NCBI GenBank assembly: GCA_036272235.1
Contig: DATAZF010000039.1
Span: 6,586 to 70,585 of the forward strand
From: BOG-234 sp036272235
GTDB taxonomy: Bacteria > Acidobacteriota > Terriglobia > Bryobacterales > Bryobacteraceae
Length of the DNA stretch: 64,000 nucleotides
Direction: 5' to 3'
Below are positions 25,466 to 33,984 of the stretch, one piece after another. A program made the position numbers and the translations under genes. Below the pieces are notes generated by a model, which was not told the DNA's origin, did no database searches, and saw nothing but the letters and a program-made list of their open reading frames with translations. Within the stretch, counting starts at the first letter, position 1. Each line of letters begins with the position of its first letter.

Positions 25466-25977
25466 TTCTTTCGCTCCAGATCCGGATATGCCGCAGTGAG
25501 AGTTTCTTTCAAAGACGCGCGAGCGCGTTGCAGGCGTGATTTCACCGCGCCCAAATCGAGGGACATCAGCTGCGCGATTTCCGCGAGCGGTATGTGCTCG
25601 TAGTGCGCGAGAATAAATACCTCTCGTTGCGTTTCAGGCAACTGCGTGACGGCGCGCGCCACCAGATCGCCAAGCTCGTTGCGGAGAAGGTCGCTTTCGG
25701 GCGAACTGACCTGCGATACGGCTGCACTCGCGGGGGCATGCTTGCGAAGACGTTTCAGGGATTGATTGCGGACCACGCCGAAGAGGTAGGTTCGAATCGG
25801 CGTACGCGCCGGGTCGTAGGACGACGCAGGGCGCAGCAATTGGAGGAAGCACTCCTGAACGACGTCTTCAGCGTCAGAGAAAGAGCCCGTGAGCCGATAT
25901 GCGAAACGGAACAGCGCGGCGTGGTGCGCATCGAAGAGCTCGAGAAATGCGGCTTCCCCGCCGGCGATGAAATCCAT
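25462..25977 (-). CDS. ECF-type RNA polymerase sigma factor
   Basis: A 171-aa sigma-70-family protein. Region 2 reads LFDAHHAALFRFAYRLTGSFSDAEDVVQECFLQLL and TYLFGVVRNQSLKRLRK. Region 4 reads LPETQREVFILAHYEHIPLAEIAQLMSLDLGAVKSRLQRARASLKE. The length is typical for ECF factors. Its stop overlaps the start of the putative anti-sigma gene. It is a different subtype from the sigma factor at 4.2 kb, since there are few shared residues outside the conserved helices. Confidence 0.93.
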   Translation of the reverse strand: MDFIAGGEAAFLELFDAHHAALFRFAYRLTGSFSDAEDVVQECFLQLLRPASSYDPARTPIRTYLFGVVRNQSLKRLRKHAPASAAVSQVSSPESDLLRNELGDLVARAVTQLPETQREVFILAHYEHIPLAEIAQLMSLDLGAVKSRLQRARASLKETLTAAYPDLERKK

Positions 25978-26026
25978 CTTGTTTGAACAGTATTACCGCG
26001 AGATGGGAAAAGGAATCGGCCATGCA

Positions 26027-26053
26027 GGCAAAAGGCAGGGCCGGCCTTTTGCC
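26027..26053 (-). terminator. Perfect hairpin between CPBP protease gene and sigma gene
   Basis: GGCAAAAGGC (26027-26036) and GCCTTTTGCC (26044-26053) form a perfect 10-bp stem with a 7-nt loop, about 75 nt beyond the CPBP stop on the minus strand. There is no clean U-tract, so termination strength is uncertain. Confidence 0.5.
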
Positions 26054-26129
26054 AATGTCACGGCTTTCGGAAGGCACACAAGGGATCGTGGCTGCGGCCT
26101 CCATAAAGTGGATCGCCTGCCTTACCCGG

Positions 26130-27089
26130 CTAACGGAGCCAGATTGACCAGACCGTATCGACCGTCGTGTGCGTGATTGATGATGCGAGTAGCCGGCGGC
26201 GCGCGAGCCATGCGCGTCCGTAGAATATTCCGGCGATGGCCGCCAGAATTACGTACCGCCAGTTGAAGTACGCGGCGCGTTTGTTGAAATGCGCAAGACC
26301 GAAGAGAAGCGACGTGACGGCGAGGGCGCGGTTCCTGCCGATGCGCCGCTCCAGAAGATTGAGCATCAAACCACGGAAGAACAGTTCTTCCGGCAGAGCG
26401 ACAAAGAACAAAGTGAACAACCATCCGGCGGCGAACGCGAGCGGATCCCCGGATGTCCTGTGTAAATGAAGGAAGCTCAGGAAAAACCCAAGTGCTATCG
26501 CTATCGGAGTGAAGAACAGGAATTCGCGCAGGCCAATCGCAACATCCGATAGTTTCAAGCGAAGATCGAAGCCTATGCCCGAGATGGGGCGAATCACAAG
26601 ATAACCATAGAGACCCGCATCGACGAGGAGTAACTTCGGCAGAGCGTTGAGGCCGGCGCCGGTCCATGCGCGGTCGAATAAGTGCAGATCCACGGAGATA
26701 CCGAGAAGCGAGAGGACCAGCCAATCGCGCCAGCCCGGCTCGCTCCCACCGGCGTTTTGCATAAGCATGCTGACTGCGAGGACAATCGCCAACATTCCCA
26801 GGCATTCCGAGATGTGGAATTGAGCGGAGATGAAGTAGGGCGCCATCAGCAACAGCGGCGCCAGAGTCCGTGCCAATGTACCTTTCAAACGATGGCGTAT
26901 CCATTCGCCGAAGCCGAATCCAAACGCCCAGTACGGCGCGAGCAGCAGCGCGGCGCTTAATGCCGTGGCGGGGGAAAGCGCAGCGTCGAAACGTTTAGCC
27001 ACCAGCCAGAGGCAGGCAATGAGTGTTATAAAACCCACTGCCAATCGCGCGGCACGACTATTCATTCGGTGTAAGTCCAACATTTGCAC
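26130..27089 (-). CDS. CPBP-family intramembrane metalloprotease
   Basis: A 319-aa polytopic membrane protein; the farthest start is GTG 27089, with in-frame ATGs at 27083 and 27065. The CPBP (Abi/CAAX protease) motifs are EELFFRGLMLNLLE, then FGLAHFN, and a late His in SSITHTTVDTVW. The paired Glu and the two His residues are the expected active site. Bacterial members cleave membrane substrates or act in bacteriocin immunity and regulation; the substrate here is unknown. It is divergently transcribed from the small secreted protein at 27181. Confidence 0.88.
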   Translation of the reverse strand: MQMLDLHRMNSRAARLAVGFITLIACLWLVAKRFDAALSPATALSAALLLAPYWAFGFGFGEWIRHRLKGTLARTLAPLLLMAPYFISAQFHISECLGMLAIVLAVSMLMQNAGGSEPGWRDWLVLSLLGISVDLHLFDRAWTGAGLNALPKLLLVDAGLYGYLVIRPISGIGFDLRLKLSDVAIGLREFLFFTPIAIALGFFLSFLHLHRTSGDPLAFAAGWLFTLFFVALPEELFFRGLMLNLLERRIGRNRALAVTSLLFGLAHFNKRAAYFNWRYVILAAIAGIFYGRAWLARRRLLASSITHTTVDTVWSIWLR

Positions 27090-27180
27090 GTGATCGCCGA
27101 TTGACAGAAAGTTACACTCGCAATCGTAACGGGCGTGCGAGCTTCGCGTCTTACCTTGTGGAAGGAGAATTCAAACTATT

Positions 27181-27516
27181 ATGACTGCAAAATCGTTACT
27201 TATCGTAGGTGCTCTGGGCCTCGCCACCATGGGAATCGCAAGCGCAAAATCTTATGACGTTGTTCTTGCATCGCCTGCCAAAGCGGGCACCACGGAGTTG
27301 AAGGCCGGCGAATACAAGCTGAAGGTGGAAGGCACGCAGGCTACGTTTACCGACGTTCAGACATCGAAGAGCGTGACGGCGCCCGTGAAGGTCGGAAGCG
27401 CTCCGCAGAAATTCGCGGCGACGACAGTCGAGACCAGTGCCGGCGGTGGCGATATGGACAACATCAAGGCTATCGACCTCGGCGGCTCCACTATGAAGCT
27501 CGAGTTCGGTCAGTAG
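27181..27516 (+). CDS. Small secreted beta-rich protein, function unknown
   Basis: A 111-aa protein with a signal peptide (MTAKSLLIVGALGLATMGIASA, cleavage before KSYDV). The mature part is short beta-strands: PAKAGTTELKAGEYKLKVEG, TSKSVTAPVKVGS, IKAIDLGGSTMKLEFG. AAGGAG lies 13 bp before the ATG, an unusually long spacing, and a TTGACA at 27101-27106 could be the -35. The pattern 'AGTTELKAGEYKLKVEG' recurs in many acidobacterial secreted proteins as I recall, but no function is attached. Two hairpins follow the gene. Confidence 0.75.
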   Translation: MTAKSLLIVGALGLATMGIASAKSYDVVLASPAKAGTTELKAGEYKLKVEGTQATFTDVQTSKSVTAPVKVGSAPQKFAATTVETSAGGGDMDNIKAIDLGGSTMKLEFGQ

Positions 27517-27529
27517 TCGAAACAATCAG

Positions 27530-27546
27530 TTCTCCTTCGCGGAGAA
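27530..27546 (+). terminator. Small hairpin after the secreted-protein gene
   Basis: TTCTCC and GGAGAA form a 6-bp stem around a 5-nt loop (TTCGC), 14 nt after the stop. No T-tract follows. Confidence 0.35.
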
Positions 27547-27572
27547 GACCGCATATTCCGCGCGAGCCGATC

Positions 27573-27612
27573 AAAGGCCTTTACCGCCCTGCATGAGCGG
27601 CGAAGGCCTTTT
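27573..27612 (+). terminator. Terminator-like hairpin spanning the methyltransferase start codon
   Basis: AAAGGCCTT (27573-27581) pairs with AAGGCCTTT (27603-27611), with an inner CCGC/GCGG pairing, and ends in TTTT. The loop contains the ATG at 27593. It could terminate the secreted-protein transcript, or hide the methyltransferase start. Confidence 0.55.
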
Positions 27613-28549
27613 CGATTTGTGGAAAGGCTTTTCAGTTTCCTGCGCGCCAAACGCATTCCTGCATAATGAATCGGTGGCCGTATTCGCTTGTAACGTTTGC
27701 GGGAAGAAAAATTCCTGGTCCGGCGAGCCGTTCGAGCGAGAGAAAGCCGGCTGCATGCACTGCGGATCCACTCTGAGGACGCGGGCGCTGCTTGGGGCTC
27801 TGTCGATGGAATTGTTCGGCACGCGGCTCGCCTTGCCCGATTTTCCGCGGGTGAAGAGCCTGCGAGGCATCGGGACCAGCGATTCCAATCAGTATGCGCC
27901 ACGGCTGGCGGAAGTCTTCGACTACAGGAACACGTTTTACGATCGTGAGCCGCGTTTCGATCTGGAACGGCCGCTGGAAGAGGGCGCCGCATACGACTTC
28001 GTTTTATCGAGCGATGTCTTTGAACACGTAAGCCCGCCGTTTGGCCGGGCATTCCGTAACGTGTTCAACCTTCTCAAACCGAATGGCGTCCTCGTATTCA
28101 CGGTGCCTTACGATGTGGAGGAATCGACGGAGCATTTTCCGGATCTGCATGAATACGGCCTCCTGGAAGTAGGCGGACGCACTGTGCTTGTGAATCGAAC
28201 ACGCGCCGGCGCGATCCAGACAGCAGAAAATCTTACCTTCCACATGGATGGCGCCGGGCAAGCGCTCGAGATGCGCGTGTTCTCGGAACAAATGCTTCGG
28301 GATGGACTGGCGGCGGCCGGTTTCAGCAGCGTAAAGATTTACGGGGAGAACTACCGGCCGTTTGGCATAGTTCCGGCGGAAATGTGGTCATTGCCGATTG
28401 CGGCGCGCAAGGGACCGTTCGCCTGGAGCGTCGATGCAATGCGCGATGTGATGGAAGAATGGCGAGCGCTGCGGGCCGCGAAGAAAGAAATGGAACGGTT
28501 GAGCCATGCCACCTGGAGCCGCATCGGGCGCAAGCTCAGGCTGCTTTGA
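27593..28549 (+). CDS. Class I SAM-dependent methyltransferase with N-terminal zinc-ribbon-like motif
   Basis: Up to 318 aa from ATG 27593. The N-terminus has two Cys pairs (FACNVCGKK and AGCMHCGST) that look like a zinc ribbon. The methyltransferase part shows SLRGIGTSDSNQYA, the acidic DYRNTFYD region and AYDFVLSSDVFEHVSPPFGRAF...LKPNGVLVFTVPY, matching the Methyltransf_11/23 class. A GTG at 27674 is an alternative start that keeps both Cys pairs and avoids the hairpin over 27593. The acceptor is unknown. It ends 1 nt before the cytochrome b gene, which may be chance or co-transcription. Confidence 0.82.
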   Translation: MSGEGLFDLWKGFSVSCAPNAFLHNESVAVFACNVCGKKNSWSGEPFEREKAGCMHCGSTLRTRALLGALSMELFGTRLALPDFPRVKSLRGIGTSDSNQYAPRLAEVFDYRNTFYDREPRFDLERPLEEGAAYDFVLSSDVFEHVSPPFGRAFRNVFNLLKPNGVLVFTVPYDVEESTEHFPDLHEYGLLEVGGRTVLVNRTRAGAIQTAENLTFHMDGAGQALEMRVFSEQMLRDGLAAAGFSSVKIYGENYRPFGIVPAEMWSLPIAARKGPFAWSVDAMRDVMEEWRALRAAKKEMERLSHATWSRIGRKLRLL

Positions 28550-28550
28550 C

Positions 28551-29141
28551 ATGGCCGTCACGCATGCCAACTCCCCTGGACATTCCGCTATTGTTCGATA
28601 CACCCATTGGATCAATGCGCTTTCTTTCTTCGCGCTGCTGATTAGCGGCATCGCCGTGCTGTTGGCTCATCCGCGTCTTTATTGGGGCGAAACCGGCGCC
28701 GTTGGAATGTCTTCGCTGCTTGACTTGCCCTTGCCCTTTCTGCTGACGGGACAATCCGGGTGGGGACGTTCGCTGCATTTTCTTTCCGCGTGGATCTGCG
28801 TATTGAACGGACTCGCCTATGTGGGCCGCGTCCGCGCAGGGGCGCTCGCCGGCTACGCTTTTGTGCAGCGGCTCAGCTACGCGGTTGTCGTGTTCCTGTT
28901 GCTCCCTTTGATGATCTGGACCGGCTTCGCCATGTCACCGGCGATCACATCGGTCTGTCCTGTAATCGTGACTTCGCTCGGTGGGCAGCAATCCGCTCGA
29001 ACAATCCACTTCTTCGTAGCCGCCGCCCTCGTTGTGTTTCTCTTCGGGCACGTTGTGATGGTGTGGATCACCGGCTTCCGCGTCAATATGCGCGGTATGA
29101 TCACCGGCGCAGGCGGGGATCTCAGGAGTATCGCCGAATGA
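28551..29141 (+). CDS. Cytochrome b561-type membrane subunit
   Basis: A 196-aa membrane protein from ATG 28551. Four helices are visible, with heme-ligand-type His residues in VRYTHWINALSFFALL, GRSLHFLSAWI, ARTIHFFVAAALVVFLFG and the following GHVVMVW. This matches the cytochrome b/b6 (Ni-hydrogenase/YedZ-like) membrane anchor type. Its stop overlaps the start of the Tat-exported molybdenum oxidoreductase (ATGA at 29138-29141). Together they look like a quinol-coupled periplasmic reductase or oxidase. Confidence 0.88.
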   Translation: MAVTHANSPGHSAIVRYTHWINALSFFALLISGIAVLLAHPRLYWGETGAVGMSSLLDLPLPFLLTGQSGWGRSLHFLSAWICVLNGLAYVGRVRAGALAGYAFVQRLSYAVVVFLLLPLMIWTGFAMSPAITSVCPVIVTSLGGQQSARTIHFFVAAALVVFLFGHVVMVWITGFRVNMRGMITGAGGDLRSIAE

Positions 29142-29890
29142 ACTCGCGCCGCAAACTAATCACCAGTGGACTCGCGGCCGCAGCCGGGGCATCCGGCCTC
29201 GCGGTCGCCGCGCGACTGGCGGACCGCTATGGCCTGATCCCGCCCGATGGCGGCGGCATTTATGGTGCGGGCGCAACCCTTACGTATGCCGCGCAGCGAC
29301 TGCTGACGTCCAGGCGTTCGATGGCTCGTGAGTTTGATCGCAGCCGCATTTCGAACGTTTTTCCCGTGAAGGGCGACCCTCCGGAGAACGATGCCTATCA
29401 ACGCCTGCTCGCCGGGAACTTCACGGGATGGCATCTCACAGTAGACGGAATGGTCGCGCACCCATTGCACCTGTCACTCGATGAATTGAAGCGCCTTCCC
29501 GCCACCAGTCAGATCACGCATCAGGCTTGTGAAGAAGGGTGGTCCGCTATCGCCGAATGGACCGGCGTGCGGCTCTCGTGGATCCTGAATCTGGCGGGAG
29601 TCGCTCCCGGGGCGCGATACGTTGTCTTCTTCCCTTTCGACGTGAACTGGGACAGTCTCGATATGGATGACGCCTGGCATCCGCAGACGCTGCTGGCCTG
29701 GGGGATGAACGGGCGCGATCTTCCCGCGCCGCACGGGGCGCCGGTGCGGCTGCGCGTTCCACGGCAACTGGGCTACAAGAGCGTGAAGTTTCTCTCGCGC
29801 ATTACAGTGACCGACAGTTTGAAGAATATCGGCAAAGGCCTGGGCTCGATTTCTCCCGAGATCGGATATTCGTGGTACGCGGGAATTTGA
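29138..29890 (+). CDS. Tat-exported molybdopterin-dependent oxidoreductase (MsrP/SoxC superfamily)
   Basis: A 250-aa protein. The N-terminus MNSRRKLITSGLAAAAGASGLAVAA is a twin-arginine signal. The oxidoreductase domain shows THQACEEGWSAIAEWTGVRLS, where the Cys is the expected molybdenum ligand, and PHGAPVRLRVPRQLGYKSVKFL, the standard end of the sulfite-oxidase fold. At this size it resembles MsrP (YedY), which repairs oxidised methionine in periplasmic proteins, more than dimeric sulfite oxidase. The partner here is a four-helix cytochrome b561 instead of MsrQ. Substrate is inferred only broadly. Confidence 0.87.
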   Translation: MNSRRKLITSGLAAAAGASGLAVAARLADRYGLIPPDGGGIYGAGATLTYAAQRLLTSRRSMAREFDRSRISNVFPVKGDPPENDAYQRLLAGNFTGWHLTVDGMVAHPLHLSLDELKRLPATSQITHQACEEGWSAIAEWTGVRLSWILNLAGVAPGARYVVFFPFDVNWDSLDMDDAWHPQTLLAWGMNGRDLPAPHGAPVRLRVPRQLGYKSVKFLSRITVTDSLKNIGKGLGSISPEIGYSWYAGI

Positions 29891-29937
29891 GAGTCTTCGG
29901 GCGCTTCACAGCCCTCGAAAACCGGTAGAATAGCGGC

Positions 29938-31263
29938 GTGACCACCTTCCGCCTTTTTCTCTGTGGCTGCGCTTTTGGAACTGCCGCGATGGCTGCAGCG
30001 CCGACATTTAATAAAGAGGTCCTGCCGGTCCTCGAAAAGAACTGTCAGAGCTGCCATCGCCCCGGCGAAGTGGCCCCGATGTCGCTCCTGACTTACGCGG
30101 ACGCGCGGCCCTGGGCGAAAGCGATCAAGGCGGCCGTAGTCGCACGCAAAATGCCACCGTGGTTCGCCGATCCGGGCTACGGGCATCTCGCCAACGACAA
30201 ACGTTTGAACGACGCTGACATTTCGACGCTGGCGGCCTGGGTTGATGGCGGAGCGGTGGAAGGCGACGCCAAAGACAAACCGGCGCCGATGACGTTTGAA
30301 GCCGGCTGGAATATCAAGCCCGATGTCATTGTCGAAATGCCGAAAGATTTTCAGGTGAAGGCGACTGGGACCATCGATTACCAGTTCATCCGCGTGAAGG
30401 CCGATTTCAAGGAAGACATGTGGGTGAAAGCGGCCGAATTGAGGCCCGGCAATCCGACGGTCGTGCACCATATGAAGGCCTGGGTTGTGCCACCGGGATC
30501 GCGATGGATGGCCGATGCCGAGCCCGGCGAAGCTTATCAAGGCCGCGAAACCGGGATCAATGAGATGAACGATGGCAATGACATTATCGGCAAATTCAAT
30601 CCCGGCCTCGGCGCGCAGAATTTCGATGTGGATGGCGGCTCGGCGAAGTTCGTGCCGAAGGGCTCGGACATCGTTTTCGAGATTCATTACACCGCGGCCG
30701 GCAAGCCGATGACGGATCGGTCGAAGCTGGGGCTCGTGCTGGCAAAAGCTGCTCCGGCGCGGCGCTTCTTTCTTTCGGCGGGACCGACCGCGACGAACCT
30801 TGTGATCCCGCCGGGCGATGGTAACGCTGAAGTGGTCAGCGAGGTCACCGTCGGGCTGGACGACGCGAAGCTCGTGTATGCGCAGCCGCACATGCATTTG
30901 CGCGGCAAGGATTTCGAATTGCGCCTGATCTATCCGACGGGCGAAATGGAAACCGTTTTAAAGGGCAAGTTCAACTTCGAGTGGCAGCTCGGCTACGATT
31001 TCGCGAAACCGATTCCGCTGCCGAAGGGCACGCGCGTGATCGCGATCACGCATCTCGACAATTCGCCGAATAATCCGTTTAATCCGGATCCGGCGAAGGA
31101 AGTTCACTGGGGCCCCCAGAATTGGGACGAGATGAGCAACATCTTTGTGGGGCTAACGTTCGACCTGAACGATAATCCGGCGAATCTGTTCCGGCGGTCG
31201 GGGCCGAGCCTGCTGCCTCGCGGAAAGAATGGGCCGACGCTGTCGGCCCTGCAATTGAAGTAG
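29938..31263 (+). CDS. c-type heme and copper-monooxygenase-like secreted protein
   Basis: A 441-aa protein with a GTG start (29938). A signal peptide (TFRLFLCGCAFGTAAMAA) leads to a cytochrome c domain with CQSCH and the distal Met in KMPPW. The second half resembles type II copper, ascorbate-dependent monooxygenases: His pairs in PTVVHHMKAWV, EIHYTAAGK and QPHMHLRGKDFELR. Proteins of this plan are common in Acidobacteria and Planctomycetes, with no proven substrate. It ends 4 bp before the convergent carboxypeptidase-regulatory gene. Confidence 0.8.
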   Translation: MTTFRLFLCGCAFGTAAMAAAPTFNKEVLPVLEKNCQSCHRPGEVAPMSLLTYADARPWAKAIKAAVVARKMPPWFADPGYGHLANDKRLNDADISTLAAWVDGGAVEGDAKDKPAPMTFEAGWNIKPDVIVEMPKDFQVKATGTIDYQFIRVKADFKEDMWVKAAELRPGNPTVVHHMKAWVVPPGSRWMADAEPGEAYQGRETGINEMNDGNDIIGKFNPGLGAQNFDVDGGSAKFVPKGSDIVFEIHYTAAGKPMTDRSKLGLVLAKAAPARRFFLSAGPTATNLVIPPGDGNAEVVSEVTVGLDDAKLVYAQPHMHLRGKDFELRLIYPTGEMETVLKGKFNFEWQLGYDFAKPIPLPKGTRVIAITHLDNSPNNPFNPDPAKEVHWGPQNWDEMSNIFVGLTFDLNDNPANLFRRSGPSLLPRGKNGPTLSALQLK

Positions 31264-31267
31264 GGGG

Positions 31268-32920
31268 CTATTCCGGCGCAATCTGCCTGGTCAGCTTGAT
31301 CTGCGCGTTCTGGCCAGACATCACACTGACCGGAAGCCCGCCACCGCCATAGCGACGCATCCATTCGGGCACGGCGTACTGCACGAGGTTCTGATCGTCC
31401 CATGCATAGATCGTGTAGTCGCCTGGCGCCAGGTTCTGCAGCTTGAAATGCCCGCTGGCCTGAGCAGTCAGGCTTGCGACGCGCCTCGTGCCCTGCAGCA
31501 GCATGATTCCAGCCACCGCCGGTTGTCCCCCCGCGTCGACGACATCCCCTTCAATCGAGCCGCCGTCATCGCTCAGGGTAATTACGATGGGGCCGGCGCT
31601 CTGTGAGATCGTCACCTCGGACCCAAGCATGTCCTGACCGCCCAGCGTTGCGCTTTTTACGTAGTAGGGCGAAGGCGGAAAAACATCGACCCGGTAGGTA
31701 CCCGGAAGAAGGTCGTTGACGGTGAAGGTTGTGTGATCTGATTCCCACTTCACCTGACCGCCGCCGTTGACAGGCTCCGATGGGCGCAGGTTGATTCCGA
31801 ACTGCGGCAGAGATGGGGTTTGCGCCGACTGCGAGGCCGCATGGACGATGCCGCTGACTGTGAAACCGGAATCGAGATGCACGGCGACGTTGTCGATGTC
31901 AGCCGATCCGGCGTCGATCGGCACGCGCGCAGTGAGTCGCTTGCCTGCTTCAAAATAGTCCGCTGTCAGCATGTAAGAGCCGGGCGGCACGCGGAAGTCG
32001 AACTTACCGTCGCGGACCGCGCCGGGCATGTTGCCGCTGAAATCCGAATTGATATTGCGGCGAATCAGGTTGATGCCGATGCCGCGGCCTTCGGGAAGTC
32101 CGGAAATGGTGCCGCGCACGTGGACAGGAGGGATCTGGTTCAAAGTGAAATCGGCCTTTGTCTCGTGGCCGGCCGGAAATTCCGTGGCGCTGGCAGCGCC
32201 ACCCTCCAGGGGGCCGGGATAGCAGCTATCGACCGCGATGGTCTCCGGCGTCGACTGCACAAGCCCGGGTGACTGGTTCTGGTGAGCGCACAGAATGTAT
32301 TTTCCCTGCGATAGATTCGCGATCCGGTATTCTCCGAGATCGTTTGTATTCGTCATCCCCGCCTGCTGGAAGCGGGGTTTGCCGTCGACGACGCGCGCCG
32401 CGAGAACCATGACCTGGACACCCTGCACGGGGTCGCCATCGGAATCCTGAACCTTCCCCCAGGCCACCGCCTGCGGCACGAGCTCGGTCTTCAGATCGTG
32501 GACCGGCGAGCCGGATGTGAGCGACAAGCCGATGAAAGTGTTCGCACCGCGTCCGCCCGCGGATCTCTGCAGAAAACCGGGACGGGTTACCTGGAGTGAC
32601 CCCGGGGCGCAGGCGAGGTCCGACATGGTCCATTTGCCGGAAGAGTCGGTTGCGGTCGAGTAAGCCATACCCGCCGCGTTGAAATTCACGTGCGCACGGA
32701 CGATTGGCTCGCCTGTGATGGAATTTACAACCGATCCATCGGCGGCGCAGTCGAAACTGCTCGGCCGGGCGGGCGGTTGCGTGCCGAGCCGTACACCGAG
32801 TTGGCCAGTGGAAAAACCTGAGGGCAGCGATCCGCTGATTTGGCCGGTCACGACGCGTGTCGGCGTCTGCCCAGGCACTAAAACCGCCAGAATGAATACC
32901 AGCGAGACGGTTTTCATCAT
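31268..32920 (-). CDS. Secreted protein with carboxypeptidase-regulatory-like repeats
   Basis: About 550 aa from ATG 32920, where a signal peptide begins (MMKTVSLVFILAVLVPG); an in-frame ATG at 33001 adds a polar extension. Several CarboxypepD_reg-like beta-sandwich domains follow: EPIVRAHVNFNAAGMAYSTATD, DPVQGVQVMVLAARVVDG, EYRIANLSQGKYILCA and GGSIEGDVVDAGGQPAVAG. The last ends NLAPGDYTIYAWDD. These are non-enzymatic transthyretin-like modules seen in surface or periplasmic proteins. It has no TonB barrel. The role is unknown; a structural or carbohydrate-binding surface function is inference. Confidence 0.8.
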   Translation of the reverse strand: MMKTVSLVFILAVLVPGQTPTRVVTGQISGSLPSGFSTGQLGVRLGTQPPARPSSFDCAADGSVVNSITGEPIVRAHVNFNAAGMAYSTATDSSGKWTMSDLACAPGSLQVTRPGFLQRSAGGRGANTFIGLSLTSGSPVHDLKTELVPQAVAWGKVQDSDGDPVQGVQVMVLAARVVDGKPRFQQAGMTNTNDLGEYRIANLSQGKYILCAHQNQSPGLVQSTPETIAVDSCYPGPLEGGAASATEFPAGHETKADFTLNQIPPVHVRGTISGLPEGRGIGINLIRRNINSDFSGNMPGAVRDGKFDFRVPPGSYMLTADYFEAGKRLTARVPIDAGSADIDNVAVHLDSGFTVSGIVHAASQSAQTPSLPQFGINLRPSEPVNGGGQVKWESDHTTFTVNDLLPGTYRVDVFPPSPYYVKSATLGGQDMLGSEVTISQSAGPIVITLSDDGGSIEGDVVDAGGQPAVAGIMLLQGTRRVASLTAQASGHFKLQNLAPGDYTIYAWDDQNLVQYAVPEWMRRYGGGGLPVSVMSGQNAQIKLTRQIAPE

Positions 32921-33023
32921 CTGGATTACCGATTGGACGCCGCCAATCGGCCTTGAGTTCCCTGAAGCATCCACAAGAGAACATTTTCTCAGAAAATGCA
33001 TGTACCGCCAGCGGTAGACGTAT

Positions 33024-33893
33024 TTACCCTTCGGCGTAGCGCTTCGGCATGAGGAGCGTCAGGGCGTCCGGAACAGTCGAGATGGCGGCGGGAAGAACGC
33101 CCACTGCCTCGCCGTCGGTCTGAATATAGATCCGCTCGTCTTCCGGCGCATCCACGCGCACTTCGGTCGCGCGCGTGAGCACAACGCCGCTGGTGTTGTG
33201 CAGGCGCTTCGCCACCGTGGCGCCGAAAAAGCGAACATAATCCTGCCACTGATGATTCTGGAACACGACAACTTCGAAGTCGTCATCCGTCAGGCGGATC
33301 CGGCGGGCGATCTCGAAATCGCCGCCGTAATTACGGACGCGGGTGATCAACGCAAAGCTGGCGCAGTACTGCGTGCCATTTACGGTGAGATGAAAGCGCG
33401 GCACGGGCCGGCCGAATTGTTTGAATCCCCCGTGCCAGTAAGCAAGCTTTCCGAGCTTGCCCTTCAATGCCAGGTCGAGCTCATAGACGATGCGCGCATC
33501 GAGCCCGACACCCGCCATCAGAAGGAAGCGGCGACGCGGCCGATCCGGCCTCTCCAGCACGCCAAGGGCGATGCGCACCGGGACCGCATGGAGAAGCTGT
33601 TTCGCGGCGTGGTCGGGCCGATTCGAGAATCCGATTTCATTTGCGAGGACATTCGCGGTGCCAGCCGGAAGAATTCCGAACAGGATCTTCGACCCGGCGA
33701 TGCCGTTTGCAGCCTCATTGATCGTGCCATCCCCACCGGCCGCAAGGATAAGATCGCAGCCGGCGTCAATAGCTTTGCACGCAAGTTCTCCGGCCAGCAG
33801 GGGACCGGGCGTCGGCATGAGGTCCACGTGCGCTCCCGCACCCTCGAGGACGCGCACGGCGCTGTCGAGCCGCGATCTTCCGCTGCCTTTCAA
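33024..33893 (-). CDS. Diacylglycerol/lipid kinase family protein, start codon unclear
   Basis: At least 289 aa. The diacylglycerol-kinase catalytic domain is clear: ILAAGGDGTINEAANGIAG and FGILPAGTANVLANEIGF, followed by the C-terminal beta-sandwich (YGGDFEIARRIRLTDDDFEVVVFQ). The first standard start is TTG 33893. However, the frame continues upstream with IGLIYNPFAGG, the conserved NPxAG loop of this family, up to a TAA at 33977-33975 and without ATG, GTG or TTG. Translation probably begins near 33926-33947 at ATC or ATT, or the region has a sequence error. Such kinases phosphorylate diacylglycerol, ceramide or undecaprenol. It is divergent from ligA. Confidence 0.85.
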   Translation of the reverse strand: MKGSGRSRLDSAVRVLEGAGAHVDLMPTPGPLLAGELACKAIDAGCDLILAAGGDGTINEAANGIAGSKILFGILPAGTANVLANEIGFSNRPDHAAKQLLHAVPVRIALGVLERPDRPRRRFLLMAGVGLDARIVYELDLALKGKLGKLAYWHGGFKQFGRPVPRFHLTVNGTQYCASFALITRVRNYGGDFEIARRIRLTDDDFEVVVFQNHQWQDYVRFFGATVAKRLHNTSGVVLTRATEVRVDAPEDERIYIQTDGEAVGVLPAAISTVPDALTLLMPKRYAEG

Positions 33894-33973
33894 TCCACCG
33901 GCGAAAGGGTTGTAGATGAGTCCGATACGATGGGGTAGTAGGGAAATAGCGTCAGGCCAATCTGAAGAAACCG

Positions 33974-33979
33974 ATTATA
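33974..33979 (-). promoter_or_regulatory. TATAAT -10 element in the lipid kinase/ligA gap
   Basis: An exact TATAAT on the minus strand, placed to start a transcript near 33967. No convincing -35 hexamer lies 16-18 bases upstream, so this is only a half-supported promoter for the lipid kinase. Confidence 0.3.
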
Positions 33980-33984
33980 GCGAA

